This document shows, in pieces, positions 6,361 through 12,763 of a stretch of DNA of 30,798 nucleotides; the first letter of the stretch is position 1; each line of letters starts with the position of its first letter. Source of the stretch: an uncultured Christensenellaceae bacterium (GTDB lineage: Bacteria > Bacillota > Clostridia > Christensenellales > Christensenellaceae). The stretch lies in NCBI GenBank assembly GCA_934555865.1, contig CAKTFI010000011.1, forward strand, positions 1-30,798, read 5' to 3'. The notes beneath the pieces were generated by a model. That model saw nothing but the letters and a program-made list of their open reading frames with translations. It had not been told where the DNA came from and searched no databases. The translations under genes were made by a program, and so were the position numbers.

Positions 6361-7989
6361 TCAATCTATTATATCAATAATGTCCTCTTCCGGCAACTGT
6401 TCCGCCGCTTCGCGCAGCGTCACCCGGATGTTCTTATACCGCCCAAACTTCGCCTGCATCTTCTGCTGCATCTCGCGGCGCCGCTGCTCGCTCTCGGCCA
6501 TCATGGCAAAGAGCGAGCTCGACGCCTGCAAATAGATGGTGTTTGCGTCCTCACCCGTGAGGGTCAGCGCGCGCAGCATCGGCTGGGCGCCCGGGTCGTC
6601 CGCATAGCTTTCACAGACCCAGGCCCAAAAGCTCTCCTCCGGCTCTGCCACCGAGGCGGAAGATGTCGCCTGCCGCGCGGGCTCGATTGTCCTCCGGCCC
6701 TCTGCGGGAGTGTCCGCCCGCTTTGCCACGGGAGCCTCCTGCGTCCCCTGCGCTGCCGCCTCCGGGGCCGCGCCTTCCTGGGGGGCGGCCTCCGTTGCCT
6801 CCTGACCTCCCGCCGCGCCAGGAGCGATCTGCGCTGCCACCGGGACGCCCGCCGCCACGCGCCGCGCCAGTGCGGCCAGCTTGTTCTCGATCCGCCCGGC
6901 TTCCTCCCGCCAAAGCGCGCCGTCGCCGCCCGGCTCGGCAAGCGGCTGCATCGCCCGCAGGATCGCCGCCTCCAGGAGGATCTCCGGCCGCGGGGCATAG
7001 CGCATACGCCCCTGCGCCTCGGAAAAGACCTCCATCCCGCGCAGGATCGCCTCCTTGCTCATCCGCGCCGCCTCCGCCGCCCAGGCATTCTGCTCGCCCG
7101 CGACCTTGCAGAAGAGCATCTGCTCATAGATGTGCAGGATCTGCGCCGTGACCGCACCGCACTCGATGCCGGAATCCAAAATCTCGCGCATCGCCAGCAG
7201 GGCCTCCCCCTCGGCATAGTCCAAAAACGCCGCCCAGAACCGGTGCATCGCCTCGCCGCTCGCGCGGCCAAGCACGCTGGCCACGATGTCGCGATCCACC
7301 CGCACGCCAAAGGCGCAACATTTTTCCAATATGGTGAGCGCGTCGCGCATCGCGCCCTCGGAGGCCTCCGCGATCTCATAGAGCGCCTCCTCCTCGGCCT
7401 CGCCGCCCGTCGCGCGCAACACCTCCTGCATGCGCTCCACCACCTCGCGCCGGTCGATAAACTTGAAATCGAACCGCAGGCAGCGCGACAGCACCGTCTT
7501 GGGGAGGGCGTCCAGCTCCGTCGTCGCCAAAATGAACACGACATGTGCCGGCGGCTCCTCCAGCGTCTTTAGGAGCGCGTTAAAGGCCTGCCCGGTCAGC
7601 ATGTGCACCTCGTCGATGATGTATACCTTGTACTTTCCCCGCGTGGGCAAAAGCCCCGCCTTGTCACGGATATCGCGGGCGTTGTCCACGCCGTTATTCG
7701 AGGCGGCGTCCATCTCGATGATGTCGATCATGGCGTCCGAAAGCGCCGCGCGGCAGTTTTCGCAGGTCAGGCAGGGCTCCCCGTCCTCGGGGTGCAGGCA
7801 GTTGAGCGCCATGGCGAGGATCTTCGCCGTGCTCGTCTTGCCCGTCCCGCGCGGGCCGGAAAACAGGTACGCATGCGCCGGTTCCCCCGCCATGATCTGG
7901 TTTTTCAACACGCGCGCGATCATGTCCTGCCCCTTCAGGTCGGCAAACCGCCGGGGGCGAAATTGTCTATACAGTGCTTTATACGCCAT
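6361..7989 (-). CDS. dnaX: DNA polymerase III subunit gamma/tau
   Basis: The clamp-loader ATPase of the replicative polymerase, 542 residues. Walker A GPRGTGKT is at residues 45-52, the zinc-binding cysteines are C64, C73, C76 and C79, and Walker B (YIIDEVHML) and the sensor/arginine-finger region (SRCLRFDFKF) follow. After about residue 370 comes a linker rich in Ala, Glu, Gln and Pro, then a C-terminal tau-type domain. No A-rich slippery sequence was seen in the linker, so there is no sign of a programmed frameshift to gamma. A GAGGAAGG site precedes the ATG. It heads the dnaX-ebfC-recR-yaaL-bofA group. Confidence 0.97.
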   Translation of the reverse strand: MAYKALYRQFRPRRFADLKGQDMIARVLKNQIMAGEPAHAYLFSGPRGTGKTSTAKILAMALNCLHPEDGEPCLTCENCRAALSDAMIDIIEMDAASNNGVDNARDIRDKAGLLPTRGKYKVYIIDEVHMLTGQAFNALLKTLEEPPAHVVFILATTELDALPKTVLSRCLRFDFKFIDRREVVERMQEVLRATGGEAEEEALYEIAEASEGAMRDALTILEKCCAFGVRVDRDIVASVLGRASGEAMHRFWAAFLDYAEGEALLAMREILDSGIECGAVTAQILHIYEQMLFCKVAGEQNAWAAEAARMSKEAILRGMEVFSEAQGRMRYAPRPEILLEAAILRAMQPLAEPGGDGALWREEAGRIENKLAALARRVAAGVPVAAQIAPGAAGGQEATEAAPQEGAAPEAAAQGTQEAPVAKRADTPAEGRRTIEPARQATSSASVAEPEESFWAWVCESYADDPGAQPMLRALTLTGEDANTIYLQASSSLFAMMAESEQRRREMQQKMQAKFGRYKNIRVTLREAAEQLPEEDIIDIID

Positions 7990-8019
7990 AGAACCTTCCT
8001 CGTCGTTTCAGATACTCTT

Positions 8020-8048
8020 ATTATACCAAGTTTCGCGCCGCATGCCTA
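8020..8048 (-). promoter_or_regulatory. Promoter of the dnaX operon
   Basis: On the minus strand TATAAT (8020-8025) is preceded by TGG (extended -10), with TAGGCA (8043-8048) as a possible -35 at 17 bases. The predicted start near 8013 leaves a leader of about 24 bases with the ribosome site. The -10 and the sequence upstream of it (CGCGAAACTTGG) match the UDG promoter at 4744 in 17 of 18 positions. Confidence 0.7.
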
Positions 8049-8061
8049 CTGCCCCAGGGGC

Positions 8062-8094
8062 AAAAAAGCGGCCGCCCGCCGGGCAGCCGCCAAA
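8062..8094 (-). terminator. Terminator of the PHP-degV unit
   Basis: On the minus strand a GC-rich stem (GCGGC 8068-8072 with GCCGC 8086-8090, plus an inner CCC/GGG pairing) is followed by six T (8062-8067). It lies about 20 bases after the DegV stop and before the dnaX promoter. Confidence 0.82.
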
Positions 8095-8112
8095 GAATTC
8101 CATATATCGCGC

Positions 8113-8994
8113 TCAGATCTCGCGTTCCTTGCCCATCATCAAGAACGCCATCGTCCCCGGGCCGCAGTGGCACCCGATGACCGGGCCCACATCGACGAGC
8201 CAGATCTCCTTGAAATCCAACCGCTCCTCGATCGCCGCCTTCAGCGCCTCCGCCTGTTCCTTGTTGTCCGCGTGGCACACGACCATCAATTCCTTGCAGA
8301 TGTCGTCGTCCACATAGTTCTTCTCCACCGTGTCGGCCAGGTATTTGACGACCTTCTTGCGGCCCTTGACCTTGTCGAACGCAACGATCTTGCCCTCGCG
8401 CGTCACCGTCAGGATGGGCTTCAGATCGAGCATCGTGCCGAGCGTCGCCGTGACGGCCGAAACACGCCCCGTCTTTTTCAGGTAGTTCAGGCTGTCGACC
8501 GAGAAGAAATGCAAGCTGCGCATCCGGTTGTCCAGCAGCCACTGCCGGATCTCGTCCAGGCTGCGCCCCGCTTCCTTCTGCTTGACCGCGTGATACACGA
8601 GCAATCCCGCACCCATCGCGATACCCAGCGAATCGACGATCTCGATCCGCGCCTCGGGGTAGTTTTCGAGCGCCGCCTTCCGCGCCATTTCCGCCAATTC
8701 GTAATGTGCGCTCAGCTGGCTGGAAAAGCAGATATAGAGGATGTCCTTGCCTTCCTTCAGGATGTCCTCGAAAAAGCACTGGATCTCATAGGTCGACCGC
8801 GTGGAGGTCGAGGCGCTCGCCCCCGCGCGCAGGCTGGCGTAGAACCCCGCATAGTCCGTCGTCTTGCCGAGGTCAAAGAGGCTTTCCTTGCCGTCCAGCG
8901 TATAGGGCATGAGAAACACCGGGACATTGTGCGCTTCCGCAAATGTATAGGGGATCTCCGTGTCCGAATCGGTCATGATCACAAATTCTCTCAT
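8113..8994 (-). CDS. DegV family fatty-acid-binding protein
   Basis: A 293-residue DegV protein. DegV/FakB proteins bind a single fatty acid and, as FakB, present it to the kinase FakA for phosphorylation; this copy could be such a carrier, but FakA is not in the window. The N-terminus (IMTDSDTEIPYTFAE...VPVFLMPYTLDGK), the STRSTYE segment that holds part of the lipid site, and the 'GVGMGAGLLVYHAV' and 'GPVIGCHCGPGTMAFLMMG' segments are typical. The start overlaps the stop of the upstream PHP gene as ATGA, so the two are translationally coupled. Confidence 0.93.
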   Translation of the reverse strand: MREFVIMTDSDTEIPYTFAEAHNVPVFLMPYTLDGKESLFDLGKTTDYAGFYASLRAGASASTSTRSTYEIQCFFEDILKEGKDILYICFSSQLSAHYELAEMARKAALENYPEARIEIVDSLGIAMGAGLLVYHAVKQKEAGRSLDEIRQWLLDNRMRSLHFFSVDSLNYLKKTGRVSAVTATLGTMLDLKPILTVTREGKIVAFDKVKGRKKVVKYLADTVEKNYVDDDICKELMVVCHADNKEQAEALKAAIEERLDFKEIWLVDVGPVIGCHCGPGTMAFLMMGKEREI

Positions 8995-9743
8995 AAATTC
9001 GTTCCTTTCTGTACCTGCTGGGCAGCAGCAAGGCGTGCACGGCGCTCCGCAAGGTATGCTTCAAAGCTCTCCATCGACCTGGTCACGATCAACTCCTGCG
9101 GGAAGTCCACCTTGCGCAGCAGCGCCTCGGCATTCGTGAAGTCCCCGACATGGAAGCACGCGTGCGCGTCGCTCGCCAGACTGATCCGCACGCCATACTT
9201 CATGCAGGCGCGTGCAAATGCCTCGCAATTGGAGTCGCAGCCCCTGCGCGCCTCAAAGGAATGGCTATTGATCTCGATGAGCTTGTTCTGCCGCGCCGCT
9301 TCCCGCACCACCGTATCGATCTCCACGGGGAAGGCCGGGTTTCCCGGATGCCCCAAAATATCCACATGCGGGTTTTGGAGCGCGCCGCAGAGCGCCGCCG
9401 TGTTCTCTTCCACCGTGCCCGCCTTGATCACGACATCGTGCAACGAAGCGATGAGAAAATCCACCATCGAAAGATACGGTTCCTCCACCGAGAGCCTGCC
9501 GGAAAAGTCGATCACATCCGCCTCCACTCCGCGGTAGATGCGCACGCCGCGATATTCCCGCGGGACATTTTTCAAAAAGCGTACCGCCGCCGGCCACCGG
9601 CAATCCGAAAGTGCCGGGCTATGATCGGTGTTGACGATGCCCACGAGCCCTTTTTCCGCCGCCACGGTGACATTCTCAAAGATTGTCGAATAGGCGTGAC
9701 CGCTTAGATAGGTGTGCGTATGTGTATCGATGACTGCGTACAT
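8991..9743 (-). CDS. PHP-domain phosphoesterase (YcdX-like)
   Basis: A 250-residue PHP-superfamily protein, a metal-dependent phosphatase or phosphoesterase. Metal-binding motifs are seen in order: DTHTHTYLSGHAYST at the N-terminus (about residues 6-20), NTDHSP (about 38-43), GVEADV, LGHPGNPAF (about 134-142), EINSHSFEARRG and LASDAHACFHVG (about 201-212). The pattern closely follows YcdX-type phosphatases rather than histidinol phosphatase. The natural substrate is not known. Its ATG has a GGAGGAAG site immediately upstream, and it forms a two-gene unit with degV. Confidence 0.9.
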   Translation of the reverse strand: MYAVIDTHTHTYLSGHAYSTIFENVTVAAEKGLVGIVNTDHSPALSDCRWPAAVRFLKNVPREYRGVRIYRGVEADVIDFSGRLSVEEPYLSMVDFLIASLHDVVIKAGTVEENTAALCGALQNPHVDILGHPGNPAFPVEIDTVVREAARQNKLIEINSHSFEARRGCDSNCEAFARACMKYGVRISLASDAHACFHVGDFTNAEALLRKVDFPQELIVTRSMESFEAYLAERRARLAAAQQVQKGTNL

Positions 9744-9784
9744 ACTTCCTCCTGCCCAAAAATCATAGAATAAATCCGTCTTTC

Positions 9785-9813
9785 ATTATACAATGCCCCG
9801 CGCGCAAAGGCAA
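9785..9813 (-). promoter_or_regulatory. Promoter of the PHP-degV unit
   Basis: On the minus strand TTGCCT (9808-9813) and TATAAT (9785-9790) are separated by 17 bases, a good vegetative sigma-A pattern. It lies between the rpmA terminator and the PHP gene, giving a leader of roughly 35 bases. Confidence 0.8.
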
Positions 9814-9829
9814 CCCCGCGTTCGGGCAC

Positions 9830-9863
9830 AAAAAAACGCCGCCCTCCCATCGGGAAGACGGCG
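9830..9863 (-). terminator. Terminator of the rplU-rpmA operon
   Basis: On the minus strand a 12-bp stem (9852-9863 with 9837-9848; the mismatches are near the loop) has a three-base loop and is followed by seven T (9830-9836). It lies 11 bases after the rpmA stop. Confidence 0.92.
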
Positions 9864-9874
9864 AAGAATGTTCG

Positions 9875-10129
9875 TCACTGCATGTATACGCTGACTTTCT
9901 TCTTTTCCTTGCCAAGGCGTTCGAACTTCACGACCCCATCGGCAGTTGCAAACAGCGTGTCGTCGCTGCCAATGCCAACATTTTCACCGGGGTGAATCTT
10001 CGTGCCTCTCTGGCGAACCAAGATATTGCCGGCTAACACAAACTGACCATCCGCTCTCTTCACGCCCAGGCGCTTGGAAATGCTGTCGCGGCCGTTCTTT
10101 GTGCTGCCCATTCCTTTCTTATGTGCCAA
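9875..10129 (-). CDS. rpmA: Ribosomal protein bL27
   Basis: The 84-residue large-subunit protein L27, whose N-terminal tail reaches the peptidyl-transferase centre. The sequence [15 protein letters not shown] at the start is the conserved tail. Bacillota L27 usually carries an extra N-terminal stretch ending in a Prp cleavage site before this AHKKG; here the frame is closed by a stop eight codons upstream, and no start codon for an extension exists. Translation appears to begin at TTG (10127-10129), with GAGGTG eight bases upstream. The rest of the protein ([33 protein letters not shown]) is standard. It follows rplU by 45 bases with no prp gene between them. Confidence 0.96.
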   Translation of the reverse strand: MAHKKGMGSTKNGRDSISKRLGVKRADGQFVLAGNILVRQRGTKIHPGENVGIGSDDTLFATADGVVKFERLGKEKKKVSVYMQ

Positions 10130-10174
10130 TGTAGTTACACCTCGCTTTTACACTCGAACTTGTTGTGCGTGGGC

Positions 10175-10480
10175 TCAGCCAATCGATACAATCTCAACTC
10201 TTGTATAAGGCTGTCTGTGGCCCTGTTTCTTTCTGTAGCGGACTTTGTTCTTGTACTTGTAGGTAATGACCTTTTTCTGCTTATCCTGGCCAATGACCTT
10301 GCCCGTGACCTTGACGCCGTCCACAACCGGGCTGCCTACCGTGCAGGAATCGCCATCGACGACCATGAGTGCATCAAAGCTCACTTCCGCGCCGACTTCC
10401 GCATCCAGCTTTTCCACATCTATGAATCTGCCGGGCTCCGCTTTATACTGCTTGCCGCCTGTCTTTACGATCGCATACAT
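10175..10480 (-). CDS. rplU: Ribosomal protein bL21
   Basis: The 101-residue large-subunit protein L21, which binds 23S rRNA. MYAIVKTGGKQYKAEPG at the start, the central GDSCTVGSPVVDGVKVTGKVI and the C-terminal KYKNKVRYRKKQGHRQPYTRVEI are all conserved. The start at 10480 is chosen over an upstream in-frame ATG because GGAGGAAG lies seven bases before it and the family starts at this methionine. It is the first gene of a two-gene operon with rpmA, behind a strong promoter and a structured leader. Confidence 0.97.
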   Translation of the reverse strand: MYAIVKTGGKQYKAEPGRFIDVEKLDAEVGAEVSFDALMVVDGDSCTVGSPVVDGVKVTGKVIGQDKQKKVITYKYKNKVRYRKKQGHRQPYTRVEIVSIG

Positions 10481-10556
10481 GGGTTTTCTTCCTCCTGTTT
10501 CAGTCTCGCCGTAGAGGTTGCCCAAGAGGGCATTCTTCACCTGTTCCGCGCGGCTA
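10481..10556 (-). ncRNA. Probable L21 leader (autoregulatory 5' UTR)
   Basis: The leader of about 75 bases between the predicted transcript start and rplU contains a GCCC-TCTT-GGGC hairpin (about 10521-10532). It is followed by a conserved-looking ACCTCTACGGCGAGACTGA segment and the ribosome site. Bacillota rplU operons often carry an L21 leader in this position, thought to bind L21. The call rests on position and partial sequence resemblance, and I could not run a covariance model. Confidence 0.5.
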
Positions 10557-10562
10557 TTTTGT

Positions 10563-10591
10563 ATTTTATCACACCGAAAAACGCCTGTCAA
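10563..10591 (-). promoter_or_regulatory. Promoter of the rplU-rpmA operon
   Basis: On the minus strand a perfect TTGACA (10586-10591) and TAAAAT (10563-10568) are separated by 17 bases. This is one of the two best sigma-A promoters in the window, as expected for ribosomal genes. Confidence 0.88.
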
Positions 10592-10599
10592 CCGGCTTT

Positions 10600-10880
10600 T
10601 TCGAACCTTTTCCTCGCTGCTCTATTTCGTAATTCCCGCCCTTATATTGCTTAGACTGTGAAGAGCGAACAGCAGGATCCAAATTGTTTTGAACGGAAAG
10701 GATTCAAGCCCATATTTGGATTTTCTCGAATACGCAATCCTCTTATTGCTTGGAAAATAGTTCTTCCGGCGACCGACCTGTGCGACAGGGCATTCTTCGT
10801 CTGATGAGCGGCATTCTATGCGAGGGTTGCACTTCACAAGAGAATCCTTTAACATTTTATGGATGAATATGCGCTATACT
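10600..10880. other. AT-richer intergenic stretch, no confident gene
   Basis: About 280 bases between the rplU promoter and the small membrane-protein gene. GC content drops markedly here compared with the flanking housekeeping genes. An open frame on the minus strand (10622-10855) would give 77 residues ending in a hydrophobic segment, but it has no ribosome site and I do not recognise it. It may be a decayed gene fragment belonging to the adjacent AT-rich island. Confidence 0.4.
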
Positions 10881-10886
10881 CTACAT

Positions 10887-11159
10887 TCAAGAATCAGCGT
10901 CTCTTGCCCTCGTTTTTCGTTTCTTCCACACGAGAAGAGAGAGAATGACAATAAGGAGAATGCAAACACCTCCATGCATCAAAGCCATCATATAATAGCC
11001 CGTAAAAGCAAATTTTTCTGAGCACGACAGCAAGTAAGGCTGTTTATGAGCCTTACCTAAGGTTACAATGCAAGACATTCCATGATACAGGCAAACGGCT
11101 CCCAATGCAATACATGTGGCCAAGCATGTGATTTTGTGTTTTATAGCTCTCCTGAACAT
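10887..11159 (-). CDS. Small two-helix membrane protein, unknown
   Basis: A 90-residue protein with two predicted membrane helices, about residues 12-33 and 53-77, followed by a short basic and acidic tail (WKKRKTRARDADS). The 20-residue loop between them contains a few charged residues and one Cys. I recognise no family. Its start overlaps the end of the upstream 224-residue gene by 19 bases, so the two are probably co-translated and may work together in the membrane. Base composition is AT-rich, unlike the neighbouring rplU or threonine aldolase genes, which suggests recent acquisition. No clear terminator follows. Confidence 0.65.
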   Translation of the reverse strand: MFRRAIKHKITCLATCIALGAVCLYHGMSCIVTLGKAHKQPYLLSCSEKFAFTGYYMMALMHGGVCILLIVILSLLVWKKRKTRARDADS

Positions 11160-11815
11160 AATTGCAACTCCGTTCTGACTCCGTTATGATAGAAAAAGAC
11201 ATACCCTACCCGCGAAAAGTCTTTATCCACCTCAACACAATCAAATTCAGCAAAAGACTTTTCCAATCTTTTGGGCGTATAGAATAAGGTCTGCGTCTTT
11301 AGCCTGAATGCCTCGTCCACCACTTCGTTCCATAGATGAACAGACCAGTAGCTGCAATTTTTTCCAAGACTCCACTGATCGTTCCGGTCGATGTACGCTT
11401 CCATCTTAGTTAACTGTGATTCTTGAATCCTTACGCTCAATGATTTTCTGCCAACATATCGGCCATATGACGAGATATAATCTGATTCCAAATTAAAGAG
11501 CAGCCCAGGAATCTTAGAAACAGCCCAAACTGAAAAAGTTATCATCTCATCATTTTTGATTTCATAATCCTTTATATACACCGAATGACCGGACTGATTA
11601 TCAATGGATAGCCAAGTATGGCCTAGGCATTTGACAAATGGTTGGGATTCATTGTCCCCGTTGAATGTTGTAATAGAAAAAATAATTCCATTCTCCGCAC
11701 AGGGAATCGTTTTGGTTTGACTTTCGTAGGTATTGAAGTCAAACCAAAAACAAAAAGTCATCACAAGTAGGAAAAAGAACATGTAGCGTATTGCCTGCCT
11801 TTTTTGTCGTTTCAC
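11141..11815 (-). CDS. Membrane-anchored protein with His and Cys motifs, possible permuted papain-fold
   Basis: A 224-residue protein starting at GTG, with AAAGGAG nine bases upstream. A basic start and a hydrophobic stretch (residues 10-26) indicate a signal anchor, with the remainder outside the cell. The ectodomain has GHTWLSIDN around His66 and KNCSYWSVHLWN around Cys154. A histidine in a strand near the start and a cysteine at the start of a later helix, often written NC...W(N), is the order found in circularly permuted NlpC/P60-like (LRAT/YiiX-type) thiol hydrolases. This is an inference from motifs; I cannot name a family. Low GC marks it as probably foreign to this genome. It is followed by, and overlaps, the two-helix membrane gene. 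Confidence 0.7.
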   Translation of the reverse strand: MKRQKRQAIRYMFFFLLVMTFCFWFDFNTYESQTKTIPCAENGIIFSITTFNGDNESQPFVKCLGHTWLSIDNQSGHSVYIKDYEIKNDEMITFSVWAVSKIPGLLFNLESDYISSYGRYVGRKSLSVRIQESQLTKMEAYIDRNDQWSLGKNCSYWSVHLWNEVVDEAFRLKTQTLFYTPKRLEKSFAEFDCVEVDKDFSRVGYVFFYHNGVRTELQLCSGEL

Positions 11816-11876
11816 TTGAGCCCGCTCCTTTATTCAATCCTGTCCTGCTTTTTTACAGAAATGTGATTTAGCCATA

Positions 11877-11905
11877 ATTATAGGCAAAAATGCATGATGG
11901 CGCAA
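11877..11905 (-). promoter_or_regulatory. Promoter of the AT-rich two-gene unit
   Basis: On the minus strand TATAAT (11877-11882) has TTGCGC (11900-11905) 17 bases upstream. The predicted leader of about 55 bases ends with the AAAGGAG site of the 224-residue gene. Confidence 0.7.
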
Positions 11906-12031
11906 GAGCTTCTCTTCGGAGGTATTCCCAATCTCTCCTAGCGACATCGCGCCGTCCTCTCTCCGGTGGCGCCAACATGTATATGGATACTCTTCGACTC
12001 AAAAGTTGGCGTACCCTGCTCTTCCCCTTGC
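11906..12031. other. Divergent intergenic region with a GC-rich inverted repeat
   Basis: Between the two divergent promoters lies an imperfect 8-bp stem (GCGCCGTC 11949-11956 with GGTGGCGC 11965-11972, two G-T pairs), whose right arm includes the palindrome TGGCGCCA. No T-run follows on either strand, so it is not an obvious terminator. It could be a binding site or chance. Confidence 0.3.
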
Positions 12032-12060
12032 TTGACAAATACATTCGGGAAAGTTATCAT
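12032..12060 (+). promoter_or_regulatory. Promoter of the 127-residue orphan gene
   Basis: A perfect TTGACA (12032-12037) and TATCAT (12055-12060) are separated by 17 bases. The predicted leader is about 75 bases and carries a short GC-rich inverted repeat (near 12090-12109) before the GGAGGG ribosome site. Confidence 0.82.
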
Positions 12061-12141
12061 TAGAAAGAGAGTTGTATTTGGAATTTTGTTTGAGAGGCCC
12101 CGGCCCCTCACCAACACACCTTTATAGGAGGGTCTATACAC

Positions 12142-12525
12142 ATGAAGCTCAGAGAAATGTTGAAAGAAAACGGCGCTTTGGAAAGCTTTGATAAGATGGG
12201 CTTTGGCGCAGAAAATGTCATCGGCAAGCTGAATGCGGAAACCGACGAACAGTATGCAAAATATCAGTGGTTCAACGGCGGATTCATCGTCCATGCCGTG
12301 CCGCCCATCGAAATGCTCGAAGCGGGCTATCCGTGGGAAGAATGGTATCGTGACCGCGACGGCGTGTTCCAGCACCACATCCTCTACCTCAAGAAGACGG
12401 ATAAGTGCGACATGACCTTCGACGGCACCAACCTGCCGCCGGAAGACGGCCATCCGGAACCCACCAAGGGCCATTTCTGGTATCTCTATAACGATGAGGA
12501 TGCGAGCCTGCTCTACACCCGCTAA
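12142..12525 (+). CDS. Unrecognised 127-residue protein
   Basis: A 127-residue acidic, aromatic-rich, soluble protein that I do not recognise. It has no signal peptide or membrane segment. Notable features are several His residues (HAVPP, QHHILYL, DGHPEP, KGHFWYLYN) and many Trp and Tyr; the alternating strands around QHHILYLKK and GHFWYLYN would suit a small beta-rich fold and possibly metal binding, but this is only a guess. The start is well supported by GGAGGG ten bases upstream. Codon use is GC-rich like the core genes, so it does not appear to belong to the AT-rich island beside it. It is transcribed alone, with its own good promoter and terminator. Confidence 0.82.
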   Translation: MKLREMLKENGALESFDKMGFGAENVIGKLNAETDEQYAKYQWFNGGFIVHAVPPIEMLEAGYPWEEWYRDRDGVFQHHILYLKKTDKCDMTFDGTNLPPEDGHPEPTKGHFWYLYNDEDASLLYTR

Positions 12526-12555
12526 GCGCTTCCTCGCATACAACTGATTATCCAA

Positions 12556-12586
12556 AAAAAGCGCCGGAGTTTCTCCGACGCTTTTT
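12556..12586. terminator. Bidirectional terminator after the orphan gene
   Basis: A stem AAAAAGCGcCGGAG / CTCCGaCGCTTTTT with a three-base loop and one mismatch. It has a T-run on the plus strand and, because of seven A on the left, also on the minus strand. It lies about 30 bases after the 127-residue gene and may also serve the minus-strand aldolase gene that ends at 12764. Confidence 0.9.
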
Positions 12587-12763
12587 GCTTGCCTTTTTCG
12601 GGGCTATCCTGTGCGCGCTTTCCCAGCTCTTGCCTTTTGGGGCGGAAAAGACAGGCCCGTTTTGAGCGCCGCTTTCCCGGTCGTCTGACTTTTTGTTTGC
12701 GGATTTTGCGGGGAAGCAAGCCCCCAAAGACCCGTTTCCCCGCCGCATCTTCCCCAGCCCCGC

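Noticed and set aside
6361..7989. Possible programmed frameshift in dnaX giving a gamma form
   Set aside because: No A AAA AAG-type slippery sequence was found in the linker region, and the reading frame is continuous to a normal tau length.
10528..10800. AGGGCATTCTTC found twice (near 10528 in the rplU leader and near 10789)
   Set aside because: A 12-base match without similarity in the flanks; could be chance and no function follows from it.
10622..10855. A 77-codon minus-strand frame next to the AT-rich island
   Set aside because: No ribosome site and no recognisable family; the hydrophobic end might be a remnant, but evidence is too weak to call a gene or pseudogene.
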